Positions 25,316 to 32,734 of a stretch of DNA of 64,000 bases are shown here, one piece after another. Made by a program: the position numbers and the translations under genes. The notes beneath the pieces are model-generated. The model did no database searches and had not been told where the DNA came from. It saw only the letters and a program-made list of their open reading frames with translations. The stretch is from Variovorax paradoxus. GTDB lineage: Bacteria > Pseudomonadota > Gammaproteobacteria > Burkholderiales > Burkholderiaceae_C. The stretch lies in NCBI RefSeq assembly GCF_029919115.1, contig NZ_CP123990.1, positions 3,534,001-3,598,000 of the forward strand. Reading direction: 5' to 3'. Numbering within the stretch: position 1 is the stretch's first letter; every line of letters begins with the position of its first letter.

Positions 25316-26017
25316 ATGACGATGATTGGCGACGACCTCCAGCAAGTAAAGAACCGGATCGAAAGGGCCTGCGCCTCCGAGGGGCGCAACCCGGCCGAAG
25401 TCCGGCTGCTGGCGGTGTCCAAGACCTTCGGTCCGGAGGCCGTGCGCGAGGCCCACGGGGCAGGCCAGCGGGCGTTCGGCGAGAACTATGTGCAAGAGGG
25501 CCTGGACAAGATCGAGGCGCTTTCCGATCTGCGTGCGGAGCTCGAGTGGCACTGCATCGGCCCTCTGCAAAGCAACAAGACGCGGCCCGTGGCCGAGCAT
25601 TTCGACTGGGTGCACAGCATCGACCGGCTCAAGATTGCCGAGCGCCTTTCGGCACAGCGGCCGGTGCATTTGCCGCCGCTGCAGGTGTGCCTGCAGGTCA
25701 ATGTGGACGGCGGCGCGAACAAGTCAGGTGTGCCTCCGGAAGAGGCTCTGCCGCTTGCGCGCGCTGTGGCGGCTTTGCCACATTTGCGGCTGCGTGGGGT
25801 CATGGCCATTCCGGAACCGGCGCCGGATTTCGCCGCGCAACGCGAACTGTGCCTGCGCGCCCGTGCGGTTTACGACGCCATTCGGGCGGCGGGCATCGAG
25901 ATCGATACGCTTTCGCTGGGCATGAGTGCCGACCTGGAAGCCGCCATCAGCGCGGGTAGCACGATGGTTCGCATAGGTACGGCCATCTTCGGTGGGCGGC
26001 CGCAAAAACCTGCCTGA
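25316..26017 (+). CDS. yggS: YggS/PLPBP family pyridoxal-phosphate homeostasis protein
   Basis: 233 residues (a second ATG two codons later is possible). The PLP lysine is Lys36 in [35 protein letters not shown] and [20 protein letters not shown] are the conserved family segments. It is a single-domain TIM-barrel protein that binds PLP and buffers vitamin B6 and amino-acid pools. It is divergent from pilT, with about 50 bases between starts, the arrangement usual in Betaproteobacteria. Only 3 bases separate its stop from the stop of the effector-like gene, marking the left edge of an inserted block. Confidence 0.95.
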   Translation: MTMIGDDLQQVKNRIERACASEGRNPAEVRLLAVSKTFGPEAVREAHGAGQRAFGENYVQEGLDKIEALSDLRAELEWHCIGPLQSNKTRPVAEHFDWVHSIDRLKIAERLSAQRPVHLPPLQVCLQVNVDGGANKSGVPPEEALPLARAVAALPHLRLRGVMAIPEPAPDFAAQRELCLRARAVYDAIRAAGIEIDTLSLGMSADLEAAISAGSTMVRIGTAIFGGRPQKPA

Positions 26018-26020
26018 CAA

Positions 26021-28648
26021 TCAGGGGCCGCCCAGCACCGAGCCCTGTTGCTGGTTGGCTTGCGCTACGGCCTGTGTCCGAATCTCGCTCATTATTTGCT
26101 CCCGCTGCTGGTCGGTTCGCAGGATGTGCTGATCGCTCTGCTGAACGCTGGGTGCGGGCTGGCTGATGTCCATCTGTGCTGGCACGGCAAAGAGCGAGCG
26201 GGAGGCGAAGACCACCGACTTGTCGCCAATATAAATACCCGACAGGTCTTTCTCCGTAATTCTCGACCGGTGGCAGGCGGCCGTGCCTTGGGCCAGGCGT
26301 TCTTCGGAGGTGCCCTTCGGGAGGAGGTCTTTGAGGGTGCTGTACAGCGCAGTTTGGGGATGGCTCGGGTCGCTGAAATCGCGCAGAAGCGGGCGGCTCG
26401 TGTCAGCCACAGCCGTTGCGGCCGTTGCGGATATCGGATCCCGTTCATCGCGCCGCTCCAGGCCGACTGGCCTGTGCTGCTCGGCCATGCGTGCCACCTG
26501 CTGCCGCATCGCGGCCAATTCGGCGTGCGCCGCCGCAATGGCTGCCGCAGCGGGCTGGGCCATCGGCTGCGAAGCCAGGGGCGTGGCGGCGCGCTCCTCG
26601 GGGGCGCCTTGACGGTTCGGCACATGCTCTCCTCGGCTCGGGGCCGGCGCCTGCTCCTGCACGGGTTCCTGCGCGCGTTCCGGCGCACGCTCCTGCGCGC
26701 GCTCCACCGAAGGCTGCAGCGTCCTTTGAGGACTCGGCTCGTTCCTGAACCGCTCCCTGTCCTGCGCCTGCGCGATGCCCAGGTCGCGCATCAGGGCCTG
26801 TTCCTGCGCTTGGTGCACCCGGTACAGCGGACTGCCTTTTGTCCGGTGGATTTCATCGAGCTTGCCCACCGGCTGCAACGAGCCCGCAGAAATCTGCTCG
26901 GGCTCGTCGCGGCGACGGTGCGCCTCGGCAAAGCTCATGCCGCCCGGCGTGGGCACGATGCGCGATTCATGCGTGATGATCTGGGGAATGGGTTCCTGCT
27001 GCGCAGGAGCCCTTGCAGGCGCAGGCACCACGTCAGCCTGCGACGGCGGCACCAGCCCCTGCTCGTTGACGGGTGTGCCGGCGGCGTCGAAGTAGCGCTC
27101 GTGTCCGACGCGCCCGCCGCTGCGGTCAAGTTCATAGATGACGGTGCGCGGCTCGCCTGCCACCTCTTGCCCGCTGTTGATGGTCACGGTGCGGTGGCCG
27201 GTTTCCGCATCGTGCATCACCCACGCGCGGCTGCCGTCCTCGCCCACGAAGTCGAAGCTCGCGGCGCCATTGGCGTGGGTCTGGATGCTGACGGTGGTGT
27301 AGGTGCCGAGGCCGCTTCCTGCCTCCACCACCACGGGTGCCAGAGCCGGGTCTTCCGGAGTTGCGCCCCCGGTGCCCGCCGAAGCGGCGGGGCGCATCTG
27401 ATAGTCGGCCACGCTTTGCGCCGCGCTCCCCTTCAGGACCATGCGCCCCGCGGTGTCCATGCCCGAGGCGAAGACGCTCGCCGGGCCGGCCTGGAACTGA
27501 TCATCTACCCGTTGGCCGGAGAGGCGCGCCTCCATGATGGCGCCGGTCGTCTCGTCGCGCCAGGTGGTGACCTGCACGGCGGGTTGCCGGGTTTGCGCCG
27601 TGCTGCCCGCGCCGGCGACGGTGGCTGTTCCGGAGTGCTCGTAATACGTGCCGTCGACCGCATAGCCCGCGGGGCTCAGGCCATGCATGACGTTCCACTG
27701 ACCTTGCCCGATGCCTTGCTGAACGACCTGAGCGGTTTCGGCCGGCGTGAGGTGGGCCTGCCAGCCCAATGCCTTGACGGCCCGCGCGGGGCTGTCGATG
27801 TAATTGGCGACAGCGCTCGCGGCGGCGTCGGCTGCCGGTTCCGTCAAGGCCTCGGCGCCATTGCCGATGAGCTTGTCCGCGATCCAGGCGGCGCCTTCGC
27901 CAAGGACCTTGCCGCCCAATTTGCCGGTCAGCGATTCAGCCATGGCCATCGCGCCTTGGGTGCCGATATCGGCCAGTCCGCCGGCCAGCAGGGCGTTGCC
28001 GGTGTTGACCGCGGCCACCACGCCGCCCGGCTTCCAGGGTTCAGGGCCCACGCGCAGGCTGCCGATGCCGGGGTCGCCGTTGGCGGGGTGGGGCGTGCGG
28101 ACATCGAGCACGCCCGTGTCGGTGCTAGCGTCGGGTGTCCATTGGCCGGTCCAGGCGTTCAGGGTGACCGTGCTGCCGACATTGACCTGTGAGTTGGTTC
28201 CGCTGCGTAACTCATAGGACGCTGCGGAAAAGGCCAAGCCGACCGCACCTTCGGCAGCGAAGCTGACGGTGGCGTTGTGGTAGGGGCTTTCGTCGCTGCC
28301 AGCCAGACCCTCAACCAGCATCACTGTCTGATTTACAGGAGCGGCCGGCTCGCTGAATCCCCCTGCCTGCGGGCCGCGGATGATGCGCACGGTGTCCGAG
28401 AAGATGTTGGTGTCTTCAATCTCTTTTTGCGTCACCAGATCCAGGCGGGGCATTGCCCTTGGCGTGCCGGTGATGACCAGTTCATTGGTGGTGGGGTTGA
28501 AGAAGGCTTTGTAATCAATGCGGACGCTCTCCACGTCTCTCGGCAAGGTCAATCGATTCGCAGGCACCGCTACAAATCCTGTAGGCGGTGGCGTATCCCT
28601 GTCTGGACGCGTCAGGGCCAAGAATTGGGCCGTGGTCAAAGTTCTCAT
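26021..28648 (-). CDS. Putative type IV secretion effector with C-terminal XVIPCD-like domain
   Basis: 875 residues without signal peptide. The last ~122 residues (754-875) look like the XVIPCD secretion signal of Xanthomonas-type antibacterial T4SS substrates: FSDPSHPQTALY, then GIYIGDKSVVFA, LFAVPAQMDISQPAPSVQQS and a Gln-rich tail. Before it is a Gln/Glu/Arg/Pro-rich linker (~655-750, RAQERAPERAQEPVQEQAPA). The N-terminal half is mostly beta-rich with an Ala/Gly-rich stretch (~205-290) that might insert in a membrane. I recognise no toxin catalytic motif. It is last in a minus-strand run behind a coupling-protein gene and a lipoprotein gene, the order expected for effector and immunity protein. 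Confidence 0.7.
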   Translation of the reverse strand: MRTLTTAQFLALTRPDRDTPPPTGFVAVPANRLTLPRDVESVRIDYKAFFNPTTNELVITGTPRAMPRLDLVTQKEIEDTNIFSDTVRIIRGPQAGGFSEPAAPVNQTVMLVEGLAGSDESPYHNATVSFAAEGAVGLAFSAASYELRSGTNSQVNVGSTVTLNAWTGQWTPDASTDTGVLDVRTPHPANGDPGIGSLRVGPEPWKPGGVVAAVNTGNALLAGGLADIGTQGAMAMAESLTGKLGGKVLGEGAAWIADKLIGNGAEALTEPAADAAASAVANYIDSPARAVKALGWQAHLTPAETAQVVQQGIGQGQWNVMHGLSPAGYAVDGTYYEHSGTATVAGAGSTAQTRQPAVQVTTWRDETTGAIMEARLSGQRVDDQFQAGPASVFASGMDTAGRMVLKGSAAQSVADYQMRPAASAGTGGATPEDPALAPVVVEAGSGLGTYTTVSIQTHANGAASFDFVGEDGSRAWVMHDAETGHRTVTINSGQEVAGEPRTVIYELDRSGGRVGHERYFDAAGTPVNEQGLVPPSQADVVPAPARAPAQQEPIPQIITHESRIVPTPGGMSFAEAHRRRDEPEQISAGSLQPVGKLDEIHRTKGSPLYRVHQAQEQALMRDLGIAQAQDRERFRNEPSPQRTLQPSVERAQERAPERAQEPVQEQAPAPSRGEHVPNRQGAPEERAATPLASQPMAQPAAAAIAAAHAELAAMRQQVARMAEQHRPVGLERRDERDPISATAATAVADTSRPLLRDFSDPSHPQTALYSTLKDLLPKGTSEERLAQGTAACHRSRITEKDLSGIYIGDKSVVFASRSLFAVPAQMDISQPAPSVQQSDQHILRTDQQREQIMSEIRTQAVAQANQQQGSVLGGP

Positions 28649-28654
28649 GCTTAC

Positions 28655-29890
28655 TTACTCTCCCTTGGTGGCGCGCTGCAAAGCCGCAGCATCGATCCGA
28701 TAGAAAAGAACCCGATTGATCACAGCCGCCGCCAGGATGGCGCTTGGCTTGTGCACGGCAAGGCGCGATACGTCGCGAGGCGAGCGCACTGTCGCCACGA
28801 TGCGGCGTTGCGTCGCGTCCCAGAAATGAAAGTCAGAGGCCACACCAACCATGACGTCCGAGGCAGGAACGGCAGTCAAGTCGCCCGAGTTACCACGCGG
28901 TGCATCGGCTGGAGGATGAAGAACGTCTATAGGAGTGCGCTGTGCGCGAACCCAGTCCAGCTGGGGCGGGTTCTCGATCTCGCCAAGCGCCGCGAAGTCC
29001 CTCTTCGCATCCCACACCCGGATGGGCGACATGCCGAAGGACACGAGCTTGCTGCCATCGGCGCTGTAGGCCACACCGTTGAGAGGAGTGGCGCTGAACA
29101 AGACCTTCTTGATGGCATTTCGCTCAAGATCGGCAATGACGATGGCCGTTGCGCCCGTCCAGTTCGTCAAGCCAAACTTCTCCGCATCGCGAAAAAACTG
29201 CAGTGCCCCCAAAGAGACCTCATCGCGGAGCGGGTTGCAGCTCATCGTCTCGTAAGAGCGTCCAACTTGTGGCCGGTCGTTGAAGGGATGTGCAAGATCA
29301 AGTTCGCTTTCGAGTGCTCCAGATGGCAAGCCGTACACTGCGACGCCTGTCGCACGCAGTACGGCCAATGTGCTGCCGTTTGCCAGCACGCACATGGCTC
29401 TTGACGTAGCGCCTATGCGCCTTGTTCCCGGACCTTTGATCTGGGCCACTTCCCGCCGCTGGACAACGTCCCACACCCGAGCGAGCACATAGCGATCCTT
29501 GTCATTTCGCGCTGCGATCTCCGCGGCCTCATCGATGCTTTCTGGAACCTTGAGCTCTCCATGCTTGACATCCTGGTAGTCCTGGACGATCAGATACTTT
29601 CCATCCGGGCTGAACAGCAGGTCCTGCCCCGAGTGATTCCCTACCCAGCGCTTGCTTGGCACCGAGAACACAGGCTTCTTCGTATGCACATCCCACACTT
29701 CCACAACATCGCGCATGAAGTAGCCCACCGCCAGTAGGCGGCCATCGGGATGCCAAGCCAACGATTGAACGGTGTAGGGAAGTTCCAGCACACCTGTTTC
29801 TTCCATCACGGGTGTGGCGCGCGCGCTGCAACCGTTCAGGAAGAGGAGCGCCAGCACCGCCACGCCGGCGAAAAAGGTCTTGATGGTCAT
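28655..29890 (-). CDS. WD40-like beta-propeller lipoprotein, candidate immunity protein
   Basis: 411 residues. The chosen ATG overlaps the stop of a 47-codon ORF (ATGA) and gives a lipoprotein signal ending LFLNGC (Cys21). The mature part has repeated blade-like units with WD40 character: VQSLAWHPDGRLLAVGYF, DLLFSPDGKYLIVQDY, LNGVAYSADGSKLVSFGM and AKRDFAALGEI. It should sit in the periplasm, lipid-anchored. Its stop is 6 bases before the effector-like gene. Immunity proteins against Xanthomonas-type T4SS toxins are typically periplasmic lipoproteins encoded just upstream of their toxin, so this is the best immunity candidate; the match is by context, not by family recognition. Confidence 0.72.
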   Translation of the reverse strand: MTIKTFFAGVAVLALLFLNGCSARATPVMEETGVLELPYTVQSLAWHPDGRLLAVGYFMRDVVEVWDVHTKKPVFSVPSKRWVGNHSGQDLLFSPDGKYLIVQDYQDVKHGELKVPESIDEAAEIAARNDKDRYVLARVWDVVQRREVAQIKGPGTRRIGATSRAMCVLANGSTLAVLRATGVAVYGLPSGALESELDLAHPFNDRPQVGRSYETMSCNPLRDEVSLGALQFFRDAEKFGLTNWTGATAIVIADLERNAIKKVLFSATPLNGVAYSADGSKLVSFGMSPIRVWDAKRDFAALGEIENPPQLDWVRAQRTPIDVLHPPADAPRGNSGDLTAVPASDVMVGVASDFHFWDATQRRIVATVRSPRDVSRLAVHKPSAILAAAVINRVLFYRIDAAALQRATKGE

Positions 29891-30030
29891 GGGGCCGCCC
29901 CTGCTGCTTCTTCGCTTGCGACGTGCAGCGGCAAGGGCCATCGATCTGCCGGAACGGCCACAAAGCCCGGCGGTGGCGATGGCGACCGGGTGAGCCCCAG
30001 CAGTTGGGCAGTCGTGAGTGTGGTCGACAT
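29887..30030 (-). CDS. 47-codon ORF resembling the effector N-terminus
   Basis: The peptide begins MSTTLTTAQLLGLTRSPSPP and continues GFVAVPADRWPLPLHV. The effector-like protein begins MRTLTTAQFLALTR and continues PPPTGFVAVPANRLTLPRDV. The two share LTTAQ.L.LTR, PPP, GFVAVPA.R and LP..V in order, so they are homologous. The TGA stop overlaps the ATG of the lipoprotein gene, allowing translational coupling. It may be the remnant of a second effector gene whose body has been lost, or a small leader protein. It is below common ORF-length cutoffs. Confidence 0.6.
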   Translation of the reverse strand: MSTTLTTAQLLGLTRSPSPPPGFVAVPADRWPLPLHVASEEAAGAAP

Positions 30031-30063
30031 GATTTTTTCTACTCCCTGGTGTGTCATTTGCGA

Positions 30064-30078
30064 GGGCGCTCAGCGCCC
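30064..30078. repeat. Inverted repeat behind virD4
   Basis: GGGCGCT-C-AGCGCCC is a perfect 7-bp stem with a 1-base spacer in the ~180-bp gap between the coupling-protein gene and the 47-codon ORF. No T-run follows on the minus strand. The gap also holds short open frames with no recognisable product. Confidence 0.35.
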
Positions 30079-30213
30079 GCGATGCAATTTGTAGATATGA
30101 ATGAGCCGGTCAGGGGTGTCACCGATCACCAGTTGGCAAAGGTCTGACGTTCGCGATCTGTGACATGAAATCCCCGCCGCAATCCAGCCGCAATGGAAGT
30201 GCACAGTCTTATT

Positions 30214-32001
30214 TCATCCACCCTGTTCAAGAACATGCCGTCCTTGCTCCGTTGCATGGACAGGGACCTTGAATCGAGTCTCCGAAGTCGATGCCTTGAT
30301 CTCCACCGGCGCCATGCTCGCCCGCTCCTTGAAAACCTTGTCCTTGAAGAACCAGTTCTTGTTCGCCCGGATGGGCTTGCAGCCTTCATAGAAGATCAAC
30401 TCCTCGTCGGCGGGCAGCTCCTTGATCTCCTGCGGCAGAAACAGGGCCCGGCGCTCTTCGGTGTGGTTGGTCGAGACCTGGTTGGAGCCGCCGCCTCGGC
30501 TGGTGCTGCGGTGCTCCTTGCGGATGGTCTTGTAGCCCAGCATCTCGCTGTATTCGGCCGCATCGCTTTGCTCGCGTGGCGCAAACACGATCTGTGCGCC
30601 GTGATTGGTGATGAAGTTCTGTGCGTCGTTGTCGCCGTAGGCCGAGCGCAGCTGCGCGCGGCTTTGCACGATGCACAGGTCGCGCACGCCGTAGCTGGCC
30701 GAAATCGAGATGCGCTTGGCCCACACATCCACTCGCCCCATGGCGGTGAATTCGTCCATCAGCATGAGCATCTGGTATTTCAGGTCCGGCTCGTCACCCA
30801 GTTGCTTGGTAAGGTTGTTGCCGATCACGCTGCTGAAGAAGATGTTCAGCAGCTTGCCGCTTTCGTCGAGCTTGTTGGTCGGGATATCGACGTACAGGGT
30901 GGTCGGGCGTTTGCGGATGGCGGTAATGTCGAAGTCGGTGGCGTTGGTGGCCGCGGCCAACACCGGACTGAGGAACTGCTGCAGCGGCGCCTGCATGGTG
31001 GCGATCACCGACGAGAAAGTCTGCTCGGCCAGGCCCGCGAGGTTGCCGAACACAGTGCGCGTTTGCGTGCTGATGAAGCGGGACTGCTGCGGTTCGTTCA
31101 AGATCGCCTTGAGCATTGCCAAGGTGCCCTGGCCGTCGGCGCCGCTGGACAGGTGCAGGATGCGTTCGAGACTGGGAAAGTTCTCGTCGGTGTTCGGGTC
31201 CTGTGCGCGCCCGAGAGTCCGGCCCCAGTTGTCCCATGCCTCGAACATGTAGGAGGCGAAGGCGGTGAAGGCGGCGCGGCCCTGGCTCGTCCAGAAGGGG
31301 TCTTTGCCGGGCTCGTCCGGGTAAAGAATGGCGGCGATGGTCTGGATTTCGCCAATGCGCTTGCCCGCATCCATGCCCACCAGCAGGGTGAAGGCGTTGA
31401 AGCGATGGGTCTTTCCCTGGTCGTCATAGGGGGCCCACACATAGATGGTGTGACCCTGCGACTCGCGCCAGCCGCTGGTGGCTTTGCGCAGCTCGCCCTT
31501 GAGGTCGAGCACGACCATCGAGTGCAAATACGACAACAGCACCGGAATGGCAATGCTGGTGGTCTTGCCTGAACGGGTCGGGCTGACCGTGATGACGTGC
31601 TGGGCACCGCCCAGCCACAGGTACTGGCCTTTGTACTTGCCGATGAGGATGCTTTGCGGGGTCTGCGCGAGCAGGCCGGCTTTCTTGAGATCGGAAAGTT
31701 CGGCGAAGCTGGCGTCGCCGTGCAGGGATTCGGCCTTGGCCCGAAAGAGCGGGATGAGCAATGCGGCCCAGCCCAACAGCGGTACGCCGAAGCCCATGGC
31801 GCCGCTGAGCTTGATCTTGGTGGCGTAGGGCGCGTACTGCGGCAGGCCTGCCGCCTGCATGTATTGCCACCACGTGTTCCAGGCCAGCGGTGCGTCTCGC
31901 AGATCGAGGATGAGCAGAACAAGGTAATTGGAAAGGAACCAGCCACCTGCCAAGACCCCCAGAAGTACCGCCAACGCGAAAAGTACCTTGCTTGTGCTCA
32001 T
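30214..32001 (-). CDS. virD4: VirD4-type type IV secretion coupling protein
   Basis: 595 residues from the ATG behind a GGGAGGTGA site. Two N-terminal membrane segments (~5-32 and ~65-87) are followed by a cytoplasmic ATPase: Walker A SPTRSGKTTS (~140-149), the TraG/VirD4 sequence VVLDLKGELRKATSGWR, and Walker B LMLMDEFTAMGR (~412). Length and motifs are complete. VirD4 proteins receive substrates for type IV secretion; in the Xanthomonas-type killing systems they bind the XVIPCD domain. The run virD4, 47-codon ORF, lipoprotein, effector on one strand supports that. No virB genes or relaxase are nearby, so the channel must be encoded elsewhere if it exists. Confidence 0.92.
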   Translation of the reverse strand: MSTSKVLFALAVLLGVLAGGWFLSNYLVLLILDLRDAPLAWNTWWQYMQAAGLPQYAPYATKIKLSGAMGFGVPLLGWAALLIPLFRAKAESLHGDASFAELSDLKKAGLLAQTPQSILIGKYKGQYLWLGGAQHVITVSPTRSGKTTSIAIPVLLSYLHSMVVLDLKGELRKATSGWRESQGHTIYVWAPYDDQGKTHRFNAFTLLVGMDAGKRIGEIQTIAAILYPDEPGKDPFWTSQGRAAFTAFASYMFEAWDNWGRTLGRAQDPNTDENFPSLERILHLSSGADGQGTLAMLKAILNEPQQSRFISTQTRTVFGNLAGLAEQTFSSVIATMQAPLQQFLSPVLAAATNATDFDITAIRKRPTTLYVDIPTNKLDESGKLLNIFFSSVIGNNLTKQLGDEPDLKYQMLMLMDEFTAMGRVDVWAKRISISASYGVRDLCIVQSRAQLRSAYGDNDAQNFITNHGAQIVFAPREQSDAAEYSEMLGYKTIRKEHRSTSRGGGSNQVSTNHTEERRALFLPQEIKELPADEELIFYEGCKPIRANKNWFFKDKVFKERASMAPVEIKASTSETRFKVPVHATEQGRHVLEQGG

Positions 32002-32172
32002 ATGCTGAGTCACCTCCCTTTTAATAAGGAAGTGCTTATACAAGCCGGGTCAGCCGCGGCAGGTTGTGCAGTGGCCCGTCGAACACAAGACTGCGGCCCT
32101 GTTGCCAACTTCTTCATGGAAAGCACGACTGACTGAGTAGCCGCCGCTACCCTTTGCTCGCGTTGTCGCGCG

Positions 32173-32646
32173 CTATATACCCAGCGGCAGCCGCGCGCTG
32201 CTCTTCACTTCTTCCATCACCGCGTAGGTGCGCGTCTCTCGCACGCCGGGCAGCTGCCACAGCACCGTGCCCGCAAAGTCGCGGTACGCCGCCATGTCGG
32301 CCATGCGGGTCTTGAGCAGGTAGTCGAAGCCGCCCGCAACCATGTGGCATTCCATGATTTCGTCGCGCGCGTGAACGGCGGCCTTGAACTGATCGAACAC
32401 GTTGGGGGTGGTGCGGTCGAGCAGGATTTCGACGAACACCGTCAGGCCGCGCCCGAGCTTGTGCGGATCGAGCCGCGCCTCGTAGCCCTGGATGAAGCCG
32501 TCGCGTGTGAGCCGCTGCACCCGCGCCAGCACCGCGGTGGGCGAGAGCGCCACCGCCTCGGCCAGCTTGAGGTTGGTAATGCGTCCGTCATCCTGAAGAA
32601 TCTTCAGCAGCCGGATATCGATGCGGTCCAGGTCCAGGTCGGGCAT
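32173..32646 (-). CDS. Lrp/AsnC-family regulator, probable proline-responsive activator of putA
   Basis: 157 residues from MPDLDLDRID (another ATG lies 8 codons upstream; neither has a clear ribosome-binding site). The helix-turn-helix is ILQDDGRITNLKLAEAVALS and PTAVLARVQRL, followed by the RAM ligand domain (VFVEILLDRTTPNVFDQFKA, HMVAGGFDYLLKTRM). It is divergent from putA with an 88-bp gap. This is the classical PutR/BkdR layout in bacteria whose PutA lacks its own DNA-binding domain, as is the case here. Confidence 0.88.
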   Translation of the reverse strand: MPDLDLDRIDIRLLKILQDDGRITNLKLAEAVALSPTAVLARVQRLTRDGFIQGYEARLDPHKLGRGLTVFVEILLDRTTPNVFDQFKAAVHARDEIMECHMVAGGFDYLLKTRMADMAAYRDFAGTVLWQLPGVRETRTYAVMEEVKSSARLPLGI

Positions 32647-32734
32647 TGGTGAATTATCCGGTTTGCGCATCGTTTTTTGGCAAAAGATTCGGCCTATATC
32701 CAAAGACCATAGGGGATAGAACCAAGGAACTGCC

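Noticed and set aside
26048..28192. 714-codon plus-strand frame opposite the effector-like gene
   Set aside because: His/Arg/Gly-rich without motifs, whereas the minus strand has a coherent protein with a recognisable C-terminal domain and tight spacing to its neighbour.
26021..32001. Conjugative element or integrative island
   Set aside because: Only a coupling protein is present; no relaxase, integrase, virB genes or attachment-site repeats were found at the edges.
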